Source: Priapulus caudatus | Lineage: Eukaryota > Priapulida > Priapulimorpha > Priapulimorphida > Priapulidae | Assembly (NCBI RefSeq): GCF_000485595.1 | Contig: NW_014577156.1 | Coordinates: 241,377 to 274,088, forward strand | Direction of reading: 5' to 3' | Length of the DNA: 32,712 bases | Part shown: piece after piece, positions 22,106-31,334 of the stretch | Position numbering within the stretch: the first letter of the stretch is position 1 | Layout of the letters: each line of letters opens with the position of its first letter | Notes under the pieces: generated by a model | What the model was told of the DNA's origin: nothing | The model's input: the letters and a program-made list of their open reading frames with translations, nothing else | Database searches by the model: none | Translations under genes and position numbers: made by a program

Positions 22106-22243
22106 TATCTTTAAATTTTGAACCTCACCGACTGCGCGACTCTTTCTTTGGCTGCAGACTCCTCTTTTTGAGGGTAGGGAGTCGTTGGCTCCCTTGTTTC
22201 AAATGTTTATTTTCTACCCCTGAATTATGTGGTTTTAGATTAG
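22106..22243. repeat. Segmental duplicate copy 1, part b (matches about 28,649-28,790)
   Basis: Shared blocks are TATCTTTAA-TTTTGAACCTC, CTCTTTTTGAGGGTAGGGAG, GGCTCCCTTGTT, TCTACCCCTGAATTA and GTTTTAGATT. The match stops after TTTTAGATT, where the 3.9 kb insertion starts. Confidence 0.88.
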
Positions 22244-22643
22244 GCATAATATAGGTGTGGTTACGTTCCCGACCGACCCTATATATTTTCCAGCGACCCT
22301 TAAACACTTTTATTGTTCATTTTCTTTAAAGTAAAAAAAAAATTTTTTTTTTAATTATAAAAAAATAAAAAAATAAAATGAAATTGGAAGTTCCTGCTTC
22401 AAAGGCACAAGTGCCACATCCTATCGGACATTCGGTTCGTATTAAATGTTTCAATAATAATTTAAAATTTTTCGCCTAGACCTACCAGGGTTTTCAGGAT
22501 GAAATTTAAAACAGGGCGGGGAGGGGGAGGGGGGGGTGGAAAACTGAGCGGCTGGTCCGGGGTGGACTACTCTTCTTTTCCGTAACCACTAATTAATGCG
22601 CCTAACAATCACCACACACCATTAGACGGATTTGGTGGTTCTG

Positions 22644-22653
22644 TATATATATA
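22644..22653 (+). promoter_or_regulatory. Possible TATA box
   Basis: The string TATATATATA followed by GAAG lies about 90 bases before the ATG at 22,737, leaving room for a start site near 22,675 and a short 5' leader. This is compositional evidence only. The region is inside the 3.9 kb insertion. Confidence 0.3.
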
Positions 22654-22736
22654 GAAGCCGAGTCGCGTGTACAGCAAAGTGTTTTAGAGTGCGTAGGCAC
22701 AGATAGCCACTCTTCCAATCATAGCGTTAGTAGGTC

Positions 22737-22942
22737 ATGGGTCGCCACAACGCCATTTTGCGGAAGCAGTTGCACAGAATGCTTCCGGATGTTTGGCGTG
22801 GTATCTGCTACTTTGATGAAACAATTGTTGCTGTGTGCTGTCAGCTCAGCTTACTGTTGTTCTGCTTGTCTAATTGCTGCGAATTGTCAGTGAATAAGCC
22901 CGACCTGTCATTTTTCAAGCGCTTCCCCAAGATACGCGAAAG
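22737..22942 (+). CDS. Candidate first exon, product unknown
   Basis: ATG at 22,737 opens a frame of 68 codons ending at AAAG before GTGAGA, a good splice donor match (exon phase 2). The peptide starts MGRHNAILRKQ, has a cysteine- and leucine-rich hydrophobic stretch at residues 24-52 that could span a membrane, and ends in a basic segment LSFFKRFPKIRE. A TATA-like box lies upstream at a suitable distance. I do not recognise the protein, and no second exon was identified before the polypurine array. It might be the start of a gene carried by the insertion, or chance. Confidence 0.3.
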
Positions 22943-23427
22943 GTGAGAAAAACATATGCTTTTTTTGTCAACGAAATCCAATCGTGAGATGTTGATGCGC
23001 AAGTCTTGTTGATACACATGTAGCTACAGTTGGCGTGTTGTTTGTGCACAGGGCGTATACGTGCCGGTTTGTTCTGCGTTCAGTGTACTTACTACCTACT
23101 TGTAGTGTTGAGCAGATTGAGATTTCTAAACGGCCATTTATCCAGCAATTGTTATCGACAAAGTTATAGCGCGAAATAGGCAGTAGAGCAATACATTAAT
23201 ACTTTGATGTAAGATACATTTTAGTGTTTAATTTACATTATTTGTTTGAGACGTCAATGAAGTGCCTGTGCACTGTACCATGACACGCTGTACTGACACT
23301 CACACCCACTGGCCCAGCAGAACTATATGTATACGCACTCACGGCGGGGACCGAGTGAGCATAAGAACTTCAATATTGGCTATTACGCACGGCGGCTATT
23401 GGCCGACCTCAAATATGGCTTAGGATT
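22943..23427. other. Insertion interior, nothing recognised
   Basis: Non-coding sequence between the candidate exon and the polypurine array. It would be the first intron if that exon is real. Confidence 0.4.
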
Positions 23428-25373
23428 GAGGAAGGGGAGAAGGGAGAAAGCTTTGTGGAGAGGGAGGATGGGAGAAGCTGGTGGAGAAGGGAGGAGGGAG
23501 AAGGTGGTGGAGAAGTGAAGGAATTGGAGAGCTTGAGTGGGAGCAAGAAGGAGGGTGAGATGCGAACCGGGGAACGCGTGTTGGAGAAGGATGGGAGAGC
23601 GCTGGTGGGAGAGGCAGGATGAGGGGGGGATAGAGATGGGTGGTGGAGAAGGAAGGGAGAAGCTCGTGAGAAGGGAGGAAGGCAGGAGGGAGAAAGGTGT
23701 TGAGAAGGGAGGTGGGGAGAATTTCTAGGTGGAGAAGCGAGATGGCGGAGAGAGACGGTGGTGGAGAAGGAATAGGGAGAACGCTGGTTGGAGAAGGAGG
23801 AGGGGGAGAAAGAGAGGTGTGGAGAAGGAGGAGAAGATTCGGTGCGAGAGGAGGAGGGTGAGAGGGAGGGGAAGGGTTGTTGATGCAGAAGGAGGCAGGG
23901 GAGAAGCTGGTGGAGAAGCAGAGGAAGCGCGGGAGATGCTGGGGTGGAGAAGGAGGAAGGGGGGAGAGGACGCGCGGGGAAGGGAGCTGTGTGGAGAAGG
24001 AGGAAGGGGAGAGCTGTGGAGAAGGGGAAGCTACGACGGTTCTCCCCTCTGCTTCATTCCAGCAAGCTTTCTCCCCCTTCCTCACACCAGCTTCTCCCAA
24101 CCTCCTTTCTCCACAGCTTCTCCATCTTCCTTCTCCACCACCTTCTCTTTCTTCTCCCTTCTCCTTCTCCACAGCTTTCTCCCCCCTCCTCACAACTTTC
24201 TCCTTCTCCCCTCCCCCTCCACGCAGCTCCTTCTCCTCTCTATCCCCTATCTCCTCCTTCCCTCCCTCTCCATCCGGTCCACCAGTTCCCTATCTTCCCC
24301 TTCTCTCCTTCTCCCCCTCCTCCTCACCAGCTTCCCTATCTGTCCCCTTTCCTTTCTCCCTTCTACCCTTCTCCCCTCCTTCCTCCACGCATGCTCCCTT
24401 CTCCCCTTCTTACCCTCCTCCTCCAACCGATATATATACCTTCCTGTATCCCCTTCTCCTTGCTCCCCTCTCCTCCTCCACCAGCTCCTTTCTCCCATTC
24501 TCACCTTCTCCCCATCCTCCATTTCACCAGCTCCCTTTCCCTATCCCTTATCCCCTTCATCCTCTTCCCCCTCCTCTCCACACGCTCCCTTCTCCCTTCT
24601 ACCCTCTCTCTCACCAGCCTCCTTCTTCCCTTCCTTTCCTCCCTTCTCCCTTTCATCCCCCTCTCTCCACCAGCTCCCTTCTCCCCTTTCCTGATCCCCT
24701 TCTCCTTCTCCCCTCACTCCTCCACCACGCTCCCTTCTCCCTCTACCCCTCCGTCCTCCACCAGCTTCCCTGTCTCCTCTCCTTTCTCGTCTTCCTCCTT
24801 TCTCACCAGCTTCTCCCCTCCTTCTTGCTTCCACAGCTTCTCCCCTCCGTCGCACCACCTCTCCTTCTAAACTTCTCTCGTCACCAGCTTCGTCCTACCT
24901 CCCTCCACAACCCTCTCCCTTCTCCCATCCTCCTCCACCAGCTCCTTCTCCCCCTCTCCTCCACCAGCGTCCCTTCTCCGCTTCCTTTCCCGTTCTCCTT
25001 TCTTCCCTCCTCCTCGGCTCCACACTTCCCTCTGCCCTTCTCCCTCCTCCTCACCAGCTTCCCCTTCTCCCCCTCCTTTCCACCAGCTATTTTCCCCCTC
25101 TCTCCACCAGCTTCTCCCCTCCTCCACCACCTTCTACCCTTTCTTAAACGTCCTCCTTCTTCACCAGTATCTCCCTTTCTCCTTCTCCACCAGCTCTCCC
25201 TTCCTCCCACCAGTTCTTCCATCTCCATCCATCCACCTTTTCTCCTCTTCTCCCTCCTCCGTCCACCAGCTCCCATTCTCCCCCTCCTTCTCCTCTTTCC
25301 TTTCTTTCCACCAGCTTCTCCCCTCCTTTTCTCAGCCAGCTTCTCCACCCTCTCCACCACCTTCTCCCTTCTA
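23428..25373. repeat. Polypurine/polypyrimidine minisatellite that reverses strand at about 24,035
   Basis: From 23,428 to about 24,033 the plus strand is almost all purine, built from GGAGAAGG and AGCTGGTGGAGAAGG variants. From about 24,040 to 25,373 it is almost all pyrimidine, built from the exact complement, CTTCTCC and CCTTCTCCACCAGCT. In the right half CACCAGCT recurs every roughly 45-55 bp. The halves (about 600 and 1,330 bp) are therefore inverted with respect to each other. Long Ser/Pro/Leu and Gly/Arg/Glu frames across the array (up to 505 codons) follow from composition and are not genes. Confidence 0.95.
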
Positions 25374-25986
25374 AACTCCGCCCAGTGCGTATAGTCCTTC
25401 CCTACGACACTAGCTGGCAGCTGGCCACTGTGTAATACTACATAGCTACACATACCGGATGCAATTGAAATCATTCGTTAGATTTTTTCACACTTGCATG
25501 GAGATTTGGACTACGCTATTTGGCATAAAGAATATTTCTATTACAATTATATATATAAATATACACATATATTTAACCATGGTTAATCAATTACTTTCTC
25601 ATGTTTTATTGTTGTATAATGTTGTTAATATTGCTTGTGTGTTATAGTATTCGCTGGTTCTCCATGACATGGTTTTTATGCAAACAGCCGCGGAGCGAGG
25701 TTTTGCATTCCTAACAATGGCGGAGTGGCGTAGCTCCCATTGCGTACTAACGACGATCATTGCACCGTGATTTCGCATTTGAGTGGTTTATCTTGTTCAC
25801 TCTTAGGATCTTGAGTGCTACAGTTAGTGTTGTGGTGGGCCAGGTTAGCTCGTTATGACTTGTTGTTGATCTGCAGTGCATGGTGGACCGGTTATTAAAC
25901 AAATACGCGCTGGTTTTCCTGCGAACGAATTCGGAATTCTTGACGATCAGATTCCCGCCGCTGGCCAACTTCTTATAGTGTCGGTG
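25374..25986. other. Insertion interior, nothing recognised
   Basis: Non-coding sequence after the polypurine array. A 94-codon minus frame at 25,747-26,031 has no recognised motif. Confidence 0.4.
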
Positions 25987-26072
25987 GAATTTAACACGGG
26001 GCGACGGTAATTTCAAACGGGGCAGCCGCAACCGATTTCAAACGCGGAGTGGGATTTTTCCAAAACGGGGCG
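25987..26072. repeat. Degenerate tandem repeat, about 22 bp by 4
   Basis: Four successive variants of ATTTCAAACGGGGC: AATTTAACACGGGGC, AATTTCAAACGGGGC, GATTTCAAACGCGGAG and TTTTCCAAAACGGGGC. It is non-coding and lies near the right edge of the insertion. Confidence 0.7.
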
Positions 26073-26183
26073 GGTTTCGCGAGCCCGTTCTTCGCGCAAC
26101 GGTCAGCGGAGAAACCCCTGCTACCTACCCTATTTTTTTACGGCACTGAACGGGTACACCACCTATATTTTGTTTGTTTTTGG

Positions 26184-27018
26184 CCTTACGTAATATTTGA
26201 CTGGAAATATTTTATTACTTTTAATCTTGCGCGATTATCGAAAACCAAATAGGCGATCATTTAGGCGTGGGCATCTTTCGGCCAGATTTCTACTTTCAGA
26301 TGCATGAAAAATTCTATTTTCGCATCAAACTAAAACCTGAAACAAAACAGGTAAAATTTCTTTCAGTATAAACAGGGAATAAGGAATTTGCTCAACCATT
26401 TCGAGTCGTCTCATAAAATGAAACAACTTGCCAAAATTATTAAATTCATCTGCCCTGTTCTATCACCCCAAGGTGACTATATTGGTTCACTGACACTTTC
26501 ACTTTTTGATAGCCATATGCCCTTAGTACAACTGCAGTACTGGCAGCTCTTCTGCTGCACATGACCATTACTCATTTCACATATCTTAAAATTTATTGAT
26601 TTAGGTCAGACTCAGCTATGTGCTATTGACGGGACTGGTGTCGCTGTCGAAAGAATCAATCAGTGTAGTCAACATAACTACTAAGTGACAGATTGATCAA
26701 AGTTAGACCAATGGCGGGACCAAGACATGTCACCATATTGCATTTTAATGATGTGTACAACATTGAGGCCACAGGACATGGACCCACCAGGTGGTTGCTA
26801 GTTTACAAATTTATAACTGCGATAAGCATTATGGTCATTCTAGATTCCTCTCTGGTTGTGTTCAGTGGTGATGCACTAAACACCCCATCTCTGCAGTGAT
26901 GTATTTATTTTAATACCGAATATTACAAGCCAATGTTACATGCTGCTTAGTACCAAAAAGACTAATCCGTCGTGTTGCATTCTTTTCCCCCTCCCTTTCT
27001 AAAATGGTTTATTGTCGG
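26184..27018. repeat. Segmental duplicate copy 1, part c (matches 28,801-29,573)
   Basis: The alignment resumes at TAATATTTGACTGGAAATATT and runs through the broken 5'-nucleotidase exon to TATTGTCGG. It has the same excess of inserted bases as part a. At its right end copy 1 continues into unique sequence, whereas copy 2 meets a miniature transposon fragment. Confidence 0.9.
26711..26895 (+). pseudogene. Broken or error-laden copy of the 5'-nucleotidase-like first exon
   Basis: Starting at ATG 26,711 the frame gives HVTILHFNDVYNIE, then drifts through inserted bases, and recovers VVFSGDALN before the donor at about 26,896. The intact copy at 29,304-29,475 shows what is altered: extra bases in the Pro/Gly-rich middle and in NPSL. 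No second exon lies between this copy and copy 2, so as placed it could only be an extra first exon or a redundant haplotype. The extra single bases look more like uncorrected read error than decay. Confidence 0.75.
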
Positions 27019-27473
27019 AGAATATTTATTATGCAAGGATATTTATGTTCTTTTATTTTGCAACCGTTTTTTATTGGTTTTAACAAAATGTAGGCATATC
27101 TTTGTGAGGCTTTTCCAGTTCCTGAATTCAAGTTTGCTTGTTTGGTGAAAATATGTATAGATTTAACATAATGTATTTTAACGATGTATTTCCTTGTGGT
27201 TGTTGCATGTTGCTCTATTTTCCGAATTTTGTATATCTGTGTATGGTGGTGAGTGTCGTGGTTGGGTGTTCTTACATGAGTGTCCTATATACCCACACTT
27301 AGGAGTATGATTTGTGTGTCTGATGTAGACATACGTTCACTCACCTAAGAGGTGATGCCATGTAACATATGTATCTACAGTAGACCAGCCAGTCATTGTT
27401 GCAATCCCGGGGCCTGTTGCCTGGAACAAAATTATAGTCCTAAACATTAGTCCTTAACATTAATTTATCCTCT
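27019..27473. other. Unique spacer between the two duplicate copies
   Basis: AT-rich non-coding DNA, likely intron or intergenic. No exon 2 of the 5'-nucleotidase was recognised here. Confidence 0.4.
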
Positions 27474-27665
27474 CTCTGTTTACTCGTCATTTTTACTATT
27501 GTTCTGTCCCTTCTAGAGTTAATGTGTTTATTCTATTGTCACTACTGTCTCCTACTGGTATGATTAATGTGTTCTGTGACCTTTCCTGACTGTCTCTGTA
27601 AACCTGCATTTCTGATTTATTCCTATTTTCTATGTCTCTATGTCTATATTTGAACTCTGTATTAC

Positions 27666-27710
27666 ATCAAGAGCTAATAATACCTAATAGGTATTATTAT
27701 AGCTCTTGAT
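27666..27710. repeat. Hairpin, about 20 bp arms
   Basis: ATCAAGAGCTAATAATACCT at 27,666-27,685 faces AGGTATTATTATAGCTCTTGAT at 27,689-27,710, its reverse complement with one small indel. A degraded form is present in copy 1 near 20,499-20,550. Confidence 0.85.
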
Positions 27711-27868
27711 TACATATAGACAATTGGTCGCACAGCCTGGTCAGGCTATATCGACACGTGAGATTAGGTGAAATACCAACAATATTGTGATCGCTCGTTT
27801 TTGGCTCACCTTGACATCGTCAAGATGAGCTATTTCTATGGGGCGTCGTACTTCCGTCTGTCCGTCAA

Positions 27869-28342
27869 CATTTGGCTACGGTCAACGATAACTTGAGAAC
27901 CGTTTGACCCACATGTTTCAAATTGCATACAGTTGTTACTCCTATGGAAGAGATGTGAACGTCCTATTTTGGGGCACGCCAGTTGACCTACTTTCGAGCC
28001 ACTCCCACTTTGGCAAAAATAGAAATGGCCATGTCAGTTCAGGTTCAATGGATTTTGCTGATTTTAGGTACATGTGAATGAATAAGAACTGCATATGGCC
28101 CCAAAACATATCACACGGGTTTTGATTTTTTTTGTTAATTATGCAAATTAGGTAGATTTTGGCAATTTCGCTATATATGCATTTCAGTGTCTGCCTACGG
28201 TCAACGATAACTCAAGAACCGTTTGACCCACATGTTTCAAATTGTTGCTCCTATGGGATAGATTTGCACGTCCTATTTTGGAGCATCCCAGTCGACCTAC
28301 TTCGAGCCACGCCCACTTTTTGGCAAAAATGGAAATGGCCAT
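27869..28342. repeat. Two-unit tandem segment, period about 320 bp
   Basis: Units near 27,869-28,035 and 28,190-28,342 share CTACGGTCAACGATAACT, GAGAACCGTTTGACCCACAT, GTTTCAAATTG, CGTCCTATTTTGG, CAGT-GACCTACTT, CGAGCCAC and GGCAAAAAT. The same pair occurs in copy 1. A run of TACC repeats follows at about 28,370. Confidence 0.85.
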
Positions 28343-28799
28343 CAAGATTCATTCGATTTTGTTAAATTTACCTACCTACCTACCTAATCATACCTACGTG
28401 TAATATATTGCAGGGTGCGAAATTAACGGGAGTCTGGAGTCAAATACTCCCTGATTTACTGTCGGATTCCCTGATTTGACATATGCAGGAGTCCGTGTGA
28501 CTCCCTGAAAATTCTGCCATACTAACTAGTTCGTTCCGGAGCAGGGCCTCGCGGAATTACTGTATTTTTTCAGCTAATGTGCAAAGAAATTTTGGCAGAC
28601 GTGCAACTGCATGAATCTTAAAAATAAGCACATGTATGCGTTATTGTTAATATCTTTAATTTTGAACCTCAGACTGCGGACTCCTTCATTTTGCTGCAGA
28701 CTTCCTCTTTTTGAGGGTAGGGAGTCCAGTCCGTTGGGCTCCCTTGTTAAAAAGTTTATTTCTACCCCTGAATTATTGTGTTTTAGATTCTTCATTACA

Positions 28800-29303
28800 G
28801 TAATTTGACTGGAATATTTTATTACTTTTATTTGCGCGATAATCGAAAACCAAAATGGCGATCATTTAGGCGTAGCGCCATCTCTCGGCCAGATTTCATA
28901 CTTTCAGATCTGAAAAATTTATTTTCGCATCAAAACTAACCCTGAAACAAAACAGTAAAATTTCTATTAATATAATTTAACAGGGAATAAGGACATTTGC
29001 TCACATTTCGGTCCATCATAAATGAAACACTTACACAATTTTAAATATCATCTCCCTCTTCTATCACACCCAAGGTGAGCTATAGTGTCATTGACACTTT
29101 CATTTTGATAGCCATTTATGCCCTTAGACTTAGTACAATGCAGTATGCAGCTCTCTACTGCACATACCATACTCATTCCATATTTAAATTTATTACTTTA
29201 GGTCAGATCAGCTATCAGCTATTGAGGACTGGTGGCTGTCGAAGAAATCAATCAGTGTAGTCAACATACTACCTAAAGTGACCAGATTGATCAAAGTTAG
29301 ACA
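28800..29303 (+). promoter_or_regulatory. Upstream region of the 5'-nucleotidase-like exon
   Basis: This is the sequence before the ATG, conserved between both duplicate copies. It probably holds the promoter and 5' leader, but no TATA box or start site can be fixed. A string TTTAGGTCAG near 29,200 could be a splice acceptor for the leader. The role is inferred from position. Confidence 0.3.
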
Positions 29304-29475
29304 ATGGCGGACCAAGACCATGTCACCATATTGCATTTTAATGATGTGTACAACATTGAGCCACAGGACATGGACCCACCAGGTGGTGCTGCAAGATTTA
29401 TAACTGCGATAAAGCATTATGCTCATCTAGATCCCCTGGTTGTGTTCAGTGGTGATGCACTAAACCCATCTCTGA
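29304..29475 (+). CDS. First coding exon of a UshA/5'-nucleotidase-like metallophosphoesterase
   Basis: The frame encodes MADQDHVTILHFNDVYNIE, a Pro-rich turn, GGAARFITAIKHYAHLDP and LVVFSGDALNPSL. ILHFND is the first metal-binding block of the UshA-like metallophosphoesterases, in the eukaryotic variant with Tyr in place of the usual His. FSGD supplies the second block. The ATG has A at -3 and G at +4. The exon ends CTGA before GTATGT at 29,476; phase 1 would give Met next, as in the family's NPSLMS. Remaining exons (the NHD block and the C-terminal domain) are not seen before the window end, so the gene continues to the right through an intron of at least 3.2 kb. Family members are cytosolic or extracellular nucleotide phosphatases. 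The substrate is not predictable from this exon. Confidence 0.88.
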
Positions 29476-29575
29476 GTATGTATTTATTTTAATACCACAT
29501 ATTAAAAGCAATGTTACATGCTATAGTACAAAAAGAACTAATCTGTGTGATTCTTTTCAAAATAGGTATTGTCAG

Positions 29576-29700
29576 GAGCAGGCCCGTAGCCAGCTTTCTA
29601 TTGGGGGGGGTTCGTTTTTCAATGTTGGCAATTTGCTCGGCAGGGGCGTGTACAGGATTTGTACCAGGACCCATCCGAGGACGGTTAACGTTTTCCGAAC
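29576..29700. mobile_element. Nested fragments of miniature inverted-repeat transposons
   Basis: CAGGCCCGTAGCCAGC at 29,579-29,594 resembles the end of a common miniature transposon, and a G-run follows. At 29,641 a second end begins, CAGGGGCGTGTACAGGATTT then GTACCA, which is the reverse complement of the right end of the element at 30,875-31,070. Neither fragment has its opposite end nearby. This is where copy 2 loses similarity to copy 1. Confidence 0.6.
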
Positions 29701-29839
29701 ATTCCAAGAACATAACTCTCTCACCAAGTAAAACCAATAAATGCATAACGATATGGGAATGTTCTTAGAATATTTTTGGCTAATGTAACCAAACTAGAAC
29801 CTCCAGCGAATGTTACGAGAATGTTCCGTGTTTGCTGGG
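29701..29839. repeat. Repeat-like spacer rich in GAATGTTC motifs
   Basis: GAACATTC, GGAATGTTCTTAGAAT, GAATGTTACGAGAATGTTCC and TTTGCTGGG occur within 140 bp, a pattern seen in dispersed invertebrate repeats. No borders could be set. Confidence 0.35.
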
Positions 29840-30428
29840 CAGGCGCATCGGTTAATTGGTGAGTATAGGCACTGTCGTATTGTCCTTGTCGTTGTGGGGT
29901 GAGTAAATAATACAGTACTAGTAGTAGTCGAATATTATAAATAGGTTGGTTTAATATTCCTAGACTAGAGTACGGGTATTGAGAAGTATTAACTGTCGTG
30001 CACGGCTGCACGGGAGGAGAGGCCGCCGGTCACTGTAGGCCTTCGCCTGGCTGCGTTCATAGTTTATTCTATTTGTTTAACCTCTGTGCTTACCCGGGGT
30101 GTGCACTTGTTATTCAACGTAACGTATAAGGCCGGCAGGCAGGGGTGGGGTTACCCCATTGTGGTGTCTGGGGTGTGTGTCGCCCCTCGTCTGGCATGGT
30201 TGACTAACTCTACGACGCACCGAACCGGAACACGGCAGAACGGGTTATTGCGGGAGCGCAGTAGCCTCGAAGCGCTCGGGTGGCTAGCAGGGTCCGGGAG
30301 GCGACGATACGGCCAGTTTCAACTTCTTCGGACACAACAGGTGAGTGCAATACCTAAGGTTGTGTGCTAGCCACTAAGTGTCGACCGGTGGCGCCATCGG
30401 GTCTCGCCGGAAAACACGAAACGCTACA
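29840..30428 (+). repeat. LTR-like dispersed repeat, copy 2 (589 bp)
   Basis: Matches 13,192-13,778 nearly base for base. Left of CAGGCGC the two copies differ completely, and right of GCTACA they also differ (AAGGGAACTG here against GTGGTGCCGTG there). Sharp borders at both sides fit a solo LTR or another unit-length repeat. No flanking target duplication is obvious. Confidence 0.75.
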
Positions 30429-30874
30429 AAGGGAACTGTCGACAGCCGTCATGTTGAAGATGTTGGCGACGTTGTTTTGCCTGAAGTTCTTCATGTAACT
30501 GTGATGTTCTGCACACAATGGCCAACTTCGTCAATATGATCGATTTGGATGACATTTGTCACGCGTAGTTAGACTTATATTGCTGAACGGCGCATATATG
30601 ATCGCCGGAGAATGTATAACTGTACAGCCACCTGTACATGAGCCGGCAAAGGCAGTCTGCTAAGGCAGTTACAAGTATAACACACAAAGAAACCATCGAA
30701 CCATGAAGAACACGGGTCAAGAGTGGTATTTCCTTACTGCTTATAAGGCTGGTGAGGTTGGAATAAACGGTTACAAAGAAATAAATCACAATATATGCTG
30801 TTATATGCTAGGACTCTATATGCTTTACATTGCACGGTCGTTCAATTGTCAGACATTGCGCGACGACATACCCC
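30429..30874. other. No gene recognised
   Basis: Intron or intergenic sequence with short frames on both strands and no recognised motif. Confidence 0.4.
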
Positions 30875-31070
30875 CAGGGGCGTGTACAGGGGGGGGGTCT
30901 AGGGGGTCCGGACCCCACCCTGCTCGCGCAGAAAACGCATCTAAAGGGGTCTAATTTCAAAAAATATTCTGGGGGAGGAAAAAATTCCCCAGACCCCCCC
31001 TTCGCGTGTTCGCAAGTTTGGTTTACGGTTAGACCCCCCTTCCTTGGTACAAATCCTGTACACGCCCCTG
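30875..31070. mobile_element. 196 bp miniature transposon with perfect 16 bp terminal inverted repeats
   Basis: The left end CAGGGGCGTGTACAGG at 30,875-30,890 is the exact reverse complement of CCTGTACACGCCCCTG at 31,055-31,070. The interior has an imperfect hairpin around CTGGGGGAGG and CCCCAGACCCCCC. The CAGGGG start is typical of hAT- and P-type miniature elements. A clean 8 bp target duplication is not visible (CATACCCC before, GCCCCACC after). Peptides translated from it are not genes. Confidence 0.88.
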
Positions 31071-31334
31071 GCCCCACCATAAAAATCAGGACACAGAAAT
31101 AATGCATACGGAAGAATACCCAATACATCATCATTCACTAACCGAATACTTCAGCACCAGCGAAATGGTCCGTCAAGGCAGACGTTAAGTAACACACAAA
31201 TATCGTCAATGAATGTTGTATAGAGTTACAGCTATAGCTGCAAACAAAACATGAATTACAACGAATGAACACCATTTCTCAGCTTTAAGCATGGACTCAA
31301 TGAACAGAAGGCTATAATTAAATGAACGCACGTA
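31071..31334. other. No feature recognised
   Basis: Non-coding spacer between the miniature transposon and the minisatellite. Confidence 0.4.

Larger units (their letters stand above)
22244..26183. mobile_element. About 3.9 kb insertion relative to copy 2, identity unknown
   Basis: Copy 2 runs from GTTTTAGATT through TTCATTACAG to TAATTTGACTGG without interruption (28,780-28,815). In copy 1 these flanks are 3.9 kb apart. The insert holds a candidate TATA-led exon (22,737), a polypurine array that changes strand (23,428-25,373) and a short degenerate tandem repeat (25,987). The two inner edges share AGGC and later ATATAGGTG in inverted orientation, a weak hint of terminal repeats. No transposase was found. 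It could be a transposon, a haplotype-specific insertion or a gap-filling error. Confidence 0.6.
27474..29573. repeat. Segmental duplicate copy 2 (clean)
   Basis: About 2.1 kb, contiguous, matching copy 1 parts a, b and c in order. It lacks both copy 1 insertions and so serves as the empty site. It contains a hairpin, a two-unit tandem segment and the intact 5'-nucleotidase first exon. The upstream part is repeat-like non-coding DNA. The YY1-like string CAAAATGGCG near 28,851 lies about 450 bp before the ATG. Confidence 0.9.

Noticed and set aside
23729-25394. Long open frames of up to 505 codons on the plus strand and 257 codons on the minus strand
   Set aside because: They lie wholly in the polypurine/polypyrimidine array, which lacks stops by composition. 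The products are Ser/Pro/Leu or Gly/Arg/Glu runs with no domain.
23327-25410. Extension of the polypurine palindrome into its flanks (ATACGCACT occurs on both sides in inverted orientation)
   Set aside because: Only about ten bases match with nothing consistent beyond, so this is probably chance.
30808-31134. 108-codon minus frame containing GACTGFVP
   Set aside because: It covers the miniature transposon at 30,875, and the same peptide start appears at the lone end near 29,641. It is a by-product of the terminal repeat.
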